Origin: Desulfopila aestuarii DSM 18488
GTDB taxonomy: Bacteria; Desulfobacterota; Desulfobulbia; Desulfobulbales; Desulfocapsaceae
Direction of reading: 5' to 3'
DNA length: 64,000 bases
Assembly (NCBI RefSeq): GCF_900143695.1
Contig: NZ_FRFE01000006.1
Span: 62,001-126,000 of the forward strand
Every line of letters starts with the position of its first letter. Position 1 is the stretch's first letter. The notes beneath the pieces were generated by a model, which saw only the letters and a list, made by a program, of their open reading frames with translations, was not told the DNA's origin and made no database searches. Shown here one piece after another: positions 36,728-45,661 of this stretch. Both the position numbers and the translations under genes were made by a program.

Positions 36728-37951
36728 TCAGGAAAGTTGCTGAGAGATGTTGTCTATTTCGGACAAAGATTGTTCGCAAGAATGCTTGGCAACACGCTGT
36801 TTTTCAGCTAATGCCTGGTGGCGATGCAGCAGCAGCCAGGCAAGAAAACCATAGCCGCCTGCTAAAAGCCACAACTGTTTCCATAACGGAATGATCGCCT
36901 GAAAATCGGCCCCCATCTGGTTTAACCGCAGAAAACCCTGAATGGCAGGAACTACCGGCACCATATTCAGGATTGTCGCTATTGGGGCAGGAATCGCGAC
37001 TGTCGGCCAGACAAAGCCTGCACCGAACACAAGGGGCATCGACGTCAGCAGAACAATGAGGGTAGCCAGTTCGCACCGTGGCAGGACGGCACCGATACAG
37101 ATCCCCAGCATGGCGGCAGAAAGCAGAAAAGGCAGCAACAGCAGATGCAGTTCTGCAGCATCTGCCAGATGAGGAACACCGTAATAGACGAAACAGAATC
37201 CGAAATAGTAGAGAGAGAGAATCCAATATATTGCAGCAAAGATGAGCGCTCTCACCATCAGCAGCTTTAAGGGCGAGGCTTGCAGCCAATAGCCCCCTTC
37301 TCCATCCAGTCGTTTTTTATTTTGGCCTCCGCCGAGAAGACCCACCCCGATAATGAGCGTCTGATGAAGAATCAGGATGAAAACCGCCGGGACAATGTAA
37401 TTGACATAGCCCATGGTCTCGTTGAATGCCGGGCGACTATTAAGCCTGATTGCACTGTATTGTTCAGCCGCCAGTGCCATGGCCTGGCCGGACATTACCA
37501 TTCGGGTCACCTTGACCTCGGCGGACATAGTGCCGCCCGCCCCGAGCATGCCTTCCAAAACGGTGGAATAGACAAGAATATAGCTCGCATCACCGGCAAA
37601 AGATAATGTCGGCTGGTGCCCCAGCAACAAGTCACGATAAAAATTCTCAGGAATGACCAGGATACCGGCCAACCGCTTTTCAAGAAAAAGCTTTTCTGCC
37701 TCTTCAACGCTGTATGCCCGTTCACTCAACTCCACCTGCGGGGTCGCATCAACCATTCGTTCGAGTTTGCGGCTGAGCTGGCTCTCATCGAGATTGACCA
37801 CCACCACTTTTTGCTCCCGTGGAACCTGCTGGCTATAGGGCAAAGGATACAGAAAAGAGTAAAAAATCACCCCGCCAAACACCGTGAGCACAATCGAGCG
37901 ATTGAAAAAAATTGCCCGCAATTCATTGATAAAAACATCCCACCAGCTCAT
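36728..37951 (-). CDS. ABC-2 type exporter permease (second of two)
   Basis: A 407-residue inner-membrane permease with one N-terminal helix, a large periplasmic loop (about 40-170) and five to six C-terminal helices (about 180-380), the ABC2_membrane_3 layout seen in YhhJ and YbhR. It contains the NYIVPAVFILILHQTLIIG helix and the conserved NMVPVVPAIQGFLRL end region. It overlaps the preceding permease by four bases (ATGA). It probably pairs with that permease as a heterodimer. No ATPase is encoded in the operon. Confidence 0.88.
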   Translation of the reverse strand: MSWWDVFINELRAIFFNRSIVLTVFGGVIFYSFLYPLPYSQQVPREQKVVVVNLDESQLSRKLERMVDATPQVELSERAYSVEEAEKLFLEKRLAGILVIPENFYRDLLLGHQPTLSFAGDASYILVYSTVLEGMLGAGGTMSAEVKVTRMVMSGQAMALAAEQYSAIRLNSRPAFNETMGYVNYIVPAVFILILHQTLIIGVGLLGGGQNKKRLDGEGGYWLQASPLKLLMVRALIFAAIYWILSLYYFGFCFVYYGVPHLADAAELHLLLLPFLLSAAMLGICIGAVLPRCELATLIVLLTSMPLVFGAGFVWPTVAIPAPIATILNMVPVVPAIQGFLRLNQMGADFQAIIPLWKQLWLLAGGYGFLAWLLLHRHQALAEKQRVAKHSCEQSLSEIDNISQQLS

Positions 37952-39114
37952 TCCCCTGCACCTCCATTCACAAACCGGCAGGAACGTTGAGCGAGAACGA
38001 AAGCCAGTATCATCGGAATGGCAAAAACCGTAAGCGATAGCAATTGGGGAACGGCGCTCTCAACAGCAGCGCCATAGTTAACCTGAGCAAACTGTACCTC
38101 AACATAGTGGGTTATCGGTAAAAAGCTGCGCCAGATTCTGGCAGGCAGGGTCATATCAGTCACCGGAAAAGTTACCCCCATAAACGCCAAGGCCGGTGCG
38201 GCATAGGAAGCCGCCAGGCTGAGGCTGGTTTCCACCTTGCCTCTGGTCGCGAAAAAGAAGAGACTGCCCGCAGCGATGCTTGCCCATGCGGTCAGCAGCT
38301 GGGCGAAAAATATCAGCAACCAGTTACCGTGCATCGGCCAGCCCTGCCAGACATACATCGCGCTAAAAAAGAGTGCACCCTGAAGAGAAAACAGAATACT
38401 GAGCGGTAAAAATTTGGCAAAGAGCGATGTTACCACCTCTTCACCAAGCCAACTATTACCACCGTAAAGCCGTTGGGAGTTGGCCAGTGAGACGATAGTT
38501 GTCACAATCATGAGAATCTGCCAGATAGCCGGCAGGATCGCGGATACAAGGAACTGCGCGTAATTGACACTCAGATTAAAGAGTGCTGTAACCTTGCTGG
38601 CTGTGGGCGCAGCCTGTGACACTGCAAGCTCAATAACCTGAGTAGAACCGAGAAGGTTCTTTCCGGCCTCCACCTGGCCGGTAAATGTTGCATGAGCCTG
38701 GAGCAACGAGGAATTAATGATCTTGCCGATCAGGAGGAGCTGGTCGTTCACGAAGACCGTCACCTGAGTAGGTCTTCCCAGCATGACATCCTGACTGAGA
38801 TCGGCAGGAATCACAGCAAGGGCGTAGATATCGCCATTGCGGAGCGCCTCAGCCCCCTGGCTCATATCGAAAAAATGATCATCTACCTCCAGGGCAGGTG
38901 ACACCTGATAATGACGGATAAGCCCTCTCGACAGAGTACTTTTGTCAAGATCGATCACGCCCAAGGGTAGCTCCCGCGGAATCTGCTGGGAGAACATCTG
39001 GAACATCACGAAAAAGAGCGCAAGCGGTATCCAGCTCACCAGAGAAAACAGCCAGCGATCGTGCGCTAGCTCCCTCACCTCCCTTAAGACTATGGAAAAA
39101 AACGATCTGCCCAT
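37948..39114 (-). CDS. ABC-2 type exporter permease (first of two)
   Basis: A 388-residue homologue of the neighbouring permease with the same topology: an N-terminal helix (WLFSLVSWIPLALFFVMFQM), a periplasmic domain beginning PLGVIDLDKSTLSRGLIRHY and C-terminal helices. The matching segment in the partner is VVVVNLDESQLSRKLERM, showing common ancestry of the pair. The start shares one base with the stop of the adaptor gene (TGATG), implying coupled translation. Confidence 0.88.
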   Translation of the reverse strand: MGRSFFSIVLREVRELAHDRWLFSLVSWIPLALFFVMFQMFSQQIPRELPLGVIDLDKSTLSRGLIRHYQVSPALEVDDHFFDMSQGAEALRNGDIYALAVIPADLSQDVMLGRPTQVTVFVNDQLLLIGKIINSSLLQAHATFTGQVEAGKNLLGSTQVIELAVSQAAPTASKVTALFNLSVNYAQFLVSAILPAIWQILMIVTTIVSLANSQRLYGGNSWLGEEVVTSLFAKFLPLSILFSLQGALFFSAMYVWQGWPMHGNWLLIFFAQLLTAWASIAAGSLFFFATRGKVETSLSLAASYAAPALAFMGVTFPVTDMTLPARIWRSFLPITHYVEVQFAQVNYGAAVESAVPQLLSLTVFAIPMILAFVLAQRSCRFVNGGAGE

Positions 39115-40094
39115 CAGCGCGTAACGATGATACTCATCCCGGCCCGCAACCCTTCTATCGGCTGCACCGGCCTCGCTTCAACCTCAAAACTGCGCATGTC
39201 AAATCCCTTATCGGTGCTGGTTGACCGCCATGTCGCAAAATCCCCCATAACTGCTACATGGTTGACCTTGAAACGGTGTTCCTTGTTACCGAGGGCCGGG
39301 AGTTTTGCTGTAAACTCTTTGCCTTTGCCAAAGTCGGCCAGCAGATCTTCCCGCACATGGAAGACTGCGTAGGCGTCTTCCATGTCGATGATTGTCACCA
39401 CCGGAAACCCCTGGGGTGCAAGCTCACCGCTGTGCAGAAGAATCTGTGACACTTCGCCGTCATGCCAGCTTTCTATTTTGGTGTCTTCAGCATAGGCCTC
39501 GACCTCAGCCACTGCTCCGGCTGCCATTCTCGCTTTGCCCTGGGCAGCCTGTTTCGTCTCATCACGGGCGCCTTCTTCTGCCATTTGATACATCTGCAGT
39601 GCGGCACTGGCAGAAAATCTGGCCGCTTTCAACTTGGTAAATGCTTCATCGCGCTGCTGTTCAGCAACGACCCCTTCCTTGAACAGGACATCAATCCTGC
39701 TATATGTTTTCTCAAGCAGATCAACGGCAGCCTTCGCCTGTTGCCATTGGTCTCGGGCTGCCTGGATCTGTTGGCTTCTGGCACCGATATTCACCTCTTC
39801 GGCCAATGCCTCCGCAGCATCCTTACCGGCTTGGGCCTGAACCAGTTTGGCGTCTATTTCAGGACTGTGGATGGTAAAAATAAGCTGACCGTTTTTTACC
39901 AGATCACCTTTTTTCACCATGACCTGATCGATACGACCGGGAACTTTTGAACTGACGTAATATTGTTGGGCTTCTATCTGTCCTTGCAATCGCAAAGGTT
40001 TTGGCTGATAGGCAAGCCAAAACGTGTAGCTGAGCCAGCCTATTACCCCAGCAAGAAAAATAACAATCAACGATGAACCGAGTGTACGCATCAA
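39114..40094 (-). CDS. HlyD-family periplasmic adaptor of ABC exporter
   Basis: A 326-residue membrane-fusion protein of the YbhG/YhiI type: one N-terminal membrane anchor (about 6-28), barrel-sandwich halves (about 38-75 and 205-240, with SSKVPGRIDQVMVKKGDLV), a long alpha-hairpin (about 76-200, rich in Ala/Gln/Glu) and a C-terminal beta-barrel ending GLRAGMSIIVTR. It would connect the two ABC-2 permeases to the TolC-like channel encoded just upstream. It overlaps both neighbours by one to four bases. Confidence 0.9.
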   Translation of the reverse strand: MMRTLGSSLIVIFLAGVIGWLSYTFWLAYQPKPLRLQGQIEAQQYYVSSKVPGRIDQVMVKKGDLVKNGQLIFTIHSPEIDAKLVQAQAGKDAAEALAEEVNIGARSQQIQAARDQWQQAKAAVDLLEKTYSRIDVLFKEGVVAEQQRDEAFTKLKAARFSASAALQMYQMAEEGARDETKQAAQGKARMAAGAVAEVEAYAEDTKIESWHDGEVSQILLHSGELAPQGFPVVTIIDMEDAYAVFHVREDLLADFGKGKEFTAKLPALGNKEHRFKVNHVAVMGDFATWRSTSTDKGFDMRSFEVEARPVQPIEGLRAGMSIIVTR

Positions 40095-41524
40095 TTCCTC
40101 TCATGTGTAGAACTGTTCTGGTATTGCAAAAAACTTTCCTGATCGCAACCCACCGCCAGCACCTGAGCCAGTGAGACGATATAATTGTATTGGGCAACAG
40201 CCCGCTGGCTTTTCACTCCTGCCAGAAACAACTGGGCATCCACCACATCCAGGGACGTTGAAAGACCCTGACTAAACGCTTTTCCGCGCAGATTAACCGT
40301 CTCTTCCGCCAACTTCACACTTGAACCCAAACCATGATACTCCTCCAGGGCCTGCTGAGCCTGGCGATAGGCCTGTTCAACCAGCACGGAAAGATCGCTT
40401 CTTGCCTGAAGCTCAAGGTGATCTATTCGTTTTACCGTACTCTTGGCGGCGCTCAGCTGCTCCGCCCGTCCGGAGCGATCCACCAGGGGCAGGCTCACAC
40501 CGACCCCAAGAAACCAGTCAGGCATCAGTGCTTTATTGAGCAAATCATCCTCTTCATAGAGGTTCACATTGCCAAAGAGGGCAACCGTCGGCAGGTATTT
40601 GCCTTTTTCGATATCGACGACCCCGGAGGCCTGCTCCTTTTTTGCATCAAGCATGCCGAGTGCCGGGTAATTGTTCATGGTTTTTTTGATAAATACTTCA
40701 AGAGGAGGAAGATCCTCATAAAGAAACAGATCGTCAGCCGGAACAATCAACTCCTGACTCTTCAACATCCTGGAGAGCGCGACGCGGGCAATTTCCAAGT
40801 CACGACCAGCTTTTTTTCGCTCGACAACCGCTTTATCAAGAGAGGCCTCAGATTGCATCCTCTCGACCCTAGCAATCTGTCCCTGCTGCTCCAACAGAAC
40901 AGCGTGATCCCGATGTTTTTTCAGTCCTTCCTCCACACTCAATCGAGTGGTATAGACCTGTTTTGCCAGCACCGCCCCAAAATAGTAGCGCACCAGATGC
41001 TCAAACTGACTGATAAGCTGGAGCTTGTGACCATACTGGGCTTCATCAACCTGACCGGCAGCTATGTCCTGGGCAGCGGTAATACGCCCGCCAGTATATA
41101 TTGGCCAGGTGGCCGTCAGCGAACTGGTCAGATTATCCCGCTCGGCAATGGTCGAGGTGAGCCCTTTGTTCAATTGAGCTGGTGAAAGTCCCATCCCCCC
41201 ACCGATCATGTCAAACATTGACTTCACCTTATCACCGGCCGGCATACTGTCGAATATATCGTCAGGGGAAATTTTGACATCATCATCTAAATATATATAG
41301 CTTGCCGATAAACCGACCTCAGGAAGATAAAGTGATTTTGCCGCGCTCTGCTTGTGCTCGGCATGTTCCACCTCTGCTCGTGAGGCGAGAAGAGCATCAT
41401 TCTCAACCTGGACCCTCTTCCAGGCATCCGCAAAACTCAAGCCGTTCTCGGCGACTACTGATAAAGGAAAACATGGAACGGATAGCATCCATGTAACAAA
41501 GCATACCAACAGTTTATTTTTCAT
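40091..41524 (-). CDS. TolC-family outer-membrane channel of ABC exporter
   Basis: A 477-residue outer-membrane efflux protein and first gene of the exporter operon. The signal peptide (about 1-25, CFPLSVVAENG region) is followed by two TolC repeats (about 30-245 and 250-455) with the typical long helices (LQARSDLSVLVEQAYRQAQQ) and beta-strand segments such as FLGVGVSLPLVDRSGRA. It differs clearly from the CusC-like protein at 15352, so the two channels serve separate pumps. Confidence 0.9.
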   Translation of the reverse strand: MKNKLLVCFVTWMLSVPCFPLSVVAENGLSFADAWKRVQVENDALLASRAEVEHAEHKQSAAKSLYLPEVGLSASYIYLDDDVKISPDDIFDSMPAGDKVKSMFDMIGGGMGLSPAQLNKGLTSTIAERDNLTSSLTATWPIYTGGRITAAQDIAAGQVDEAQYGHKLQLISQFEHLVRYYFGAVLAKQVYTTRLSVEEGLKKHRDHAVLLEQQGQIARVERMQSEASLDKAVVERKKAGRDLEIARVALSRMLKSQELIVPADDLFLYEDLPPLEVFIKKTMNNYPALGMLDAKKEQASGVVDIEKGKYLPTVALFGNVNLYEEDDLLNKALMPDWFLGVGVSLPLVDRSGRAEQLSAAKSTVKRIDHLELQARSDLSVLVEQAYRQAQQALEEYHGLGSSVKLAEETVNLRGKAFSQGLSTSLDVVDAQLFLAGVKSQRAVAQYNYIVSLAQVLAVGCDQESFLQYQNSSTHERN

Positions 41525-41810
41525 TGACGCGTTTAGAAATTGATCAAATGTCGGTTTTGAATATCACTTCAGGCGGGTTTAAACCGGATAATGAAGTCTC
41601 GATGAATTGCCAACAGGTATCGGAGCGGGATGGCCAGCACCCCGGCCGAATTGTCAGGCACTATACGGCGGAAGATGGTGAACGGCAAGCATTTATTAGC
41701 AGGAAACGATCGTCAGCAGAGACGGAACTCCCCTGTAGAAAGGAACCTCTCACGATGTGGCATGCTCTAGCAACAGAAGTGATGAAACCAACGTAGCCGT
41801 TATTCTCGCA

Positions 41811-42143
41811 TCAGTGCGAAGCAACAAAAGTGTTCCATATCGGATTATCGTCAGTTATCCTCACCCCTAACACTCTCCCCACTTCCTGTGCTGCCAGCCA
41901 GCGCGGATCAGCGCTGATGGTCATCACCTCACTGCCGACTTGAATCATTACCGACAATTGTCCTGTTGCTACCGGGACCGTAGACGGAAGCTCCATGATA
42001 CAATGCCCCCCATTTGCGAGATATTGCACTCCCGTATATTCAGCTTCATCCCTGTAGCTCTTCTTGCCTGCTCCGTTCGAGAAACGACCAGGCGTGTTCA
42101 GCAAAACCAAGCCCTGCCTGATTATAGAAGTTAAATGCCGCAT
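41811..42143 (-). CDS. Possible small protein after the Kef-type antiporter
   Basis: A frame of up to 110 codons overlapping the 3' end of the antiporter gene by about 100 bases. The part beyond the overlap (from about ATG 41996, 61 residues) has protein-like character, MELPSTVPVATGQLSVMIQV, then ADPRWLAAQEVGRVLGV, reminiscent of a small beta-barrel followed by a helix. No family is recognised and the ribosome-binding site (a G-run 11 bases upstream) is imperfect. It may be a real small gene or a relic. Confidence 0.3.
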   Translation of the reverse strand: MRHLTSIIRQGLVLLNTPGRFSNGAGKKSYRDEAEYTGVQYLANGGHCIMELPSTVPVATGQLSVMIQVGSEVMTISADPRWLAAQEVGRVLGVRITDDNPIWNTFVASH

Positions 42144-43647
42144 CCACCCCAGACTTTCTCAATTCTTCGACCTGGTCATCGAAATGGGCAACCGCTGCCA
42201 AACAGCCTTCATAACCAAGACCTCTAAGATGACGGGCCGCCGACAAGTTTGCCTGGTGCTTGGGCATCGTCAACATTATGATCTGTGCCGGAATATCCTG
42301 ACGTTCAATACGCTTCCAGAAATCAGGATCTGTTGGATCTCCATGAATAACCCGCCTGCCCGCCACCCGATGTTCCAAAACTTTGTCTTTACCGAAGTCG
42401 ACCCCTAAAACCTCATCCCCGTATTTCTCATACATAAAATCATACGCCTTGGTGCCTAGCCTGCCCATCCCTAATATGGCAACACTCACCCCTTTCGGTC
42501 GTATTGGCTGGTCATCGGGGTGCCTGGTATCTGTCTCAAATTTTTTGAGTTTTTCACGATACTTAACATAAAGCATGTCAGCCATCGTATTCAGGGGTGA
42601 TGCTATAACAAAGGTCACGGCCAAGGCCAGGGCGATAATCACCAGCCAGTCTGGTTCCAACCAGCCTTTTGCAGTGCCAACAGCTGCCACAATCAGCCCG
42701 AATTCACTGTAGTTGGCAAGACTCAATGATCCTAAAAGTGATGATCGAGACCTCAGCTTGAAGCGGGTCAATAACATAAAAAACAGCGTCGTTTTAAAAG
42801 GTACGGCAATGACCAGGATGGCTGCAACCCCGATTGCCGCAATTGTTGGCACCCCGGAAAGGCCTATGGTCAGAAAAAATCCAACCAGCAGCAGATCCTT
42901 GAACCCCATCAACGTCTTGGCAAGTTCTGAGCTTTTCTCATGTTTAGCAAGCAATATCCCTACAATAAGAGCACCTAAATCGCCTTTAAGGCCAACCAGC
43001 TCAAATCCTGCAGCCCCAACCGCAAGCGCAACAAACAAACCAAAGAGCAACAGCAATTCTCCGTGACCACTTCGATCCATCATCGTAAAAAGAAGAGGTC
43101 GCAGGCCTAAGAGCGCAACTGGAACTGCAAGTGCCCAAATAGATGGAATTTTACCGAGCGAAAAAGTGAGAAAAAGTACGGCAAAGATATCCTGCATAAT
43201 AAGAATACCAATGGCAACCCGACCATGCAGTGCACCCATTTCACCTTTTTCCTCGAGGATTTTCACCGCGAAAACCGTGCTGGAAAAACTGAGTGCAAAG
43301 GCAATTAAAAATGACTTTGGCAGATCGAGTTCACTGAAAAATGGCACACCGGCAAGACTGAGACAGAAAACAGCTACACCGAGCACTGTCACAGTCAACA
43401 AAGCATGTATCGACGCCCCGCCCCATATCTCCGGACGTATCAAGCTCTTGATATCAAGTTTTAAACCAATGGAAAAAAGGAGGAGCGTCACACCAAGATC
43501 GGCAAAAACATGCAAGGTCTCCCCCCCGGCAAAGCCCAACCAATTGAGGACGAACCCAGCGGCCAGATACCCTACCAGCGGAGGAAGCCCAACCTGCCTG
43601 ACCAGGAAGCCAAGAAGAAAAGCAACAACAATCATTAATGGATCCAT
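42046..43647 (-). CDS. Kef/CPA2-type monovalent cation:proton antiporter
   Basis: A 533-residue membrane antiporter. About 12 helices occupy residues 1-375, with the CPA2 pattern LLLFSIGLKLDIKSL, the helix-rich core KSFLIAFALSFSSTVFAVK and the GDLGALIVGILLAKHEKSSE loop. A Rossmann TrkA-N domain follows (about 390-515: VAILGMGRLGTKAYDFMYEK, LGVDFGKDKVLEHRVAGRRV), which in KefC/KefB binds NAD(H) and gates K+/H+ exchange. GAGGAG precedes the ATG. Whether K+ or Na+ is moved cannot be told. The gene is alone apart from the doubtful small frame downstream. Confidence 0.9.
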   Translation of the reverse strand: MDPLMIVVAFLLGFLVRQVGLPPLVGYLAAGFVLNWLGFAGGETLHVFADLGVTLLLFSIGLKLDIKSLIRPEIWGGASIHALLTVTVLGVAVFCLSLAGVPFFSELDLPKSFLIAFALSFSSTVFAVKILEEKGEMGALHGRVAIGILIMQDIFAVLFLTFSLGKIPSIWALAVPVALLGLRPLLFTMMDRSGHGELLLLFGLFVALAVGAAGFELVGLKGDLGALIVGILLAKHEKSSELAKTLMGFKDLLLVGFFLTIGLSGVPTIAAIGVAAILVIAVPFKTTLFFMLLTRFKLRSRSSLLGSLSLANYSEFGLIVAAVGTAKGWLEPDWLVIIALALAVTFVIASPLNTMADMLYVKYREKLKKFETDTRHPDDQPIRPKGVSVAILGMGRLGTKAYDFMYEKYGDEVLGVDFGKDKVLEHRVAGRRVIHGDPTDPDFWKRIERQDIPAQIIMLTMPKHQANLSAARHLRGLGYEGCLAAVAHFDDQVEELRKSGVDAAFNFYNQAGLGFAEHAWSFLERSRQEELQG

Positions 43648-43769
43648 GGGCTAACTCCTCTCACACAGTAACCGTAACGAATTTGAACCACAGCCATAAG
43701 CCATATTCCTACTACACGCCTGAAAACTTACTGGCACATTGGCAGAACAATGAACCAGTCCGAACAACT

Positions 43770-45638
43770 CTATTTATTTGGTATTTCTCTCGGATCCGTC
43801 ATATTCTCCGGCCGAAGAATTTCATCAAGTTCTTCTTTTGAAACGAGCTTACGTTCCAAGAGCAACTCATAGACGCTGCCACCTGTCTTCAGCGCCTCTT
43901 TCGCAATGGCTGCCGACTTTTCATAACCGATAACCGGCACCATTGCCGTAACAAGCCCTATACTATTCTCCACATATCCCCTGCAAATATCGCGGTTTGC
44001 CTCTATACCTGCAATGCATCGTGATGCCAGAGTTACACACGCATTTTTCAATATCATCATCCCGTGCAGCAGATCGTACGCAATGATCGGTTCTGCCATA
44101 CAGAGTTCTAGTTCGCTTGCTTCAGCCGCCATTGAGACCACCGCATCATATCCCATTACCTGATAGCAGATTTGATTGACCAGCTCAGGGATAACCGGAT
44201 TAACCTTTCCAGGCATAATCGACGAGCCCGGCTGCATGGCAGGCAGATTGATCTCATTGAGGCCGCAACGCGGACCCGAAGACATCCAACGCAAGTCGTT
44301 ACATATCTTAGAAATCTGTACTGCCGCTCTTTTTAATGTCGCAGACATCTGCACAAAGGTCCCGGCATTCTGAGTCGCCTCCACCAGATTTTTGGCCCTA
44401 CGCAACTCAAAGCCACTTACCTCCGCTAATTTGCTGGTCACAAGATTGGCATAGCCGGCAGGACTGTTGATCCCGGTGCCAATAGCAGTTGCCCCCATAT
44501 TGATGTCCAGAAATTCATACGCCGCCCGTTCAATTGCACGAATAGCGCTCTCAACCATCATGGCGTAGGCACTAAACTCCTGCCCCAGTGTCATGGGTAC
44601 CGCATCCTGGTTCTCTGTGCGCCCCATTTTCAGGACGTCGCTGAACTCTACTGCTTTTCTACCCAAAGCCTCGCGCAATTCTTCCATTGCACTGATCAGA
44701 CTGCGATTAGAAAGCAAAACAGCAAGTTTTATTGCGGTGGGATAGGCGTCATTCGTTGACTGTGAACAGTTCACATGATCGTTGGGATGAAGTTGATCAT
44801 ATTCGCCTTTCCGGTAACCCATAAGCTCAAGGCCGCGATTGGCAATCACTTCATTGGCATTCATATTGGTCGAGGTTCCCGCTCCACCCTGGAACATGTC
44901 AACGGTAAAATGTTCGTGGAATTTCCCCTCAAGCAACTCGTCACAGGCGGCACAAATAGCTTTGGTCTTAGCCTCATCCAGCATCCCAAGTTCATTGTTG
45001 GCGAGGGCCGCGGCTTTTTTGACCATAGCTAGCCCTTCCACCAGGTGGTCGAAATTACAAACAAATACTCCCGATATGGCAAAATTCTCCATGGCGCGTT
45101 GGGTCTGAACACCATAATAGCTGCTGTCACAGATCTCTCGTTGACCTAGAGAATCATGCTCCAGCCTGAAACCGCTTATCACCTGGACTTCGTCACGATT
45201 CTCGTAAAGTTGCCTGGAAAGTACCCGCATCCGGCGGCTGATGCCGACAGCAACACGAGAGACTATCCGGTAAAATATTTCAGCCTTCGTTTCACGATAC
45301 TGCTCGATCTTCTCACGTGATATCTGCCAGATGACCGCACCGCTCCTGGTGTAGGCACCATTACTGTGCGCTCCATCCTCAAGAAATGTTCCCTCGCTGA
45401 TGAGTGATCCTTCAACCATCGTTGCAATATGCTTGGTTGAGCCATGCAGCCCTCTTACCAGAGAAACGTCACCACTCAATATTATGCCGGCCCATTTACG
45501 AGGAGTAGACTCCTGAAATAACCACTCGTTGGGTGCATATGACTGCTCGACACCTTCTTTGAAAAATATTTCGAGATCGTCTTCACTTATGCCTGTGGTC
45601 TTGGATACATGTTTGATAATTGAGTGCTCTATCTTCAT
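43770..45638 (-). CDS. aspA: Aspartate ammonia-lyase with N-terminal cyclic-nucleotide-binding-like domain
   Basis: A 622-residue fusion. Residues 150-610 form a complete aspartase, converting aspartate to fumarate and ammonia: TSTNMNANEVIANRGLE, HPNDHVNCSQSTNDAYPTA, GRTENQDAVP and the superfamily signature GSSIMPGKVNPV with the catalytic Ser loop. This half matches normal aspartase length (about 470). Residues 1-135 resemble a Crp-type cNMP-binding beta-roll (WLFQESTPRKWAGIILSGDV, VEGSLISEGTFLEDGAHSNG), suggesting allosteric control. The typical phosphate-binding RxS pocket is not evident, so the ligand may not be a cyclic nucleotide. The ATG has AGGAG upstream. It lies 23 bases downstream of the dcuA-type gene in one operon. 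Confidence 0.92.
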   Translation of the reverse strand: MKIEHSIIKHVSKTTGISEDDLEIFFKEGVEQSYAPNEWLFQESTPRKWAGIILSGDVSLVRGLHGSTKHIATMVEGSLISEGTFLEDGAHSNGAYTRSGAVIWQISREKIEQYRETKAEIFYRIVSRVAVGISRRMRVLSRQLYENRDEVQVISGFRLEHDSLGQREICDSSYYGVQTQRAMENFAISGVFVCNFDHLVEGLAMVKKAAALANNELGMLDEAKTKAICAACDELLEGKFHEHFTVDMFQGGAGTSTNMNANEVIANRGLELMGYRKGEYDQLHPNDHVNCSQSTNDAYPTAIKLAVLLSNRSLISAMEELREALGRKAVEFSDVLKMGRTENQDAVPMTLGQEFSAYAMMVESAIRAIERAAYEFLDINMGATAIGTGINSPAGYANLVTSKLAEVSGFELRRAKNLVEATQNAGTFVQMSATLKRAAVQISKICNDLRWMSSGPRCGLNEINLPAMQPGSSIMPGKVNPVIPELVNQICYQVMGYDAVVSMAAEASELELCMAEPIIAYDLLHGMMILKNACVTLASRCIAGIEANRDICRGYVENSIGLVTAMVPVIGYEKSAAIAKEALKTGGSVYELLLERKLVSKEELDEILRPENMTDPREIPNK

Positions 45639-45661
45639 AGATTATCTCCTGTTTCTTATGG

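Noticed and set aside
40334-41185. Plus-strand open frame (283 codons)
   Set aside because: Antisense to the TolC-family gene at 40091, no motif and no ribosome-binding site.
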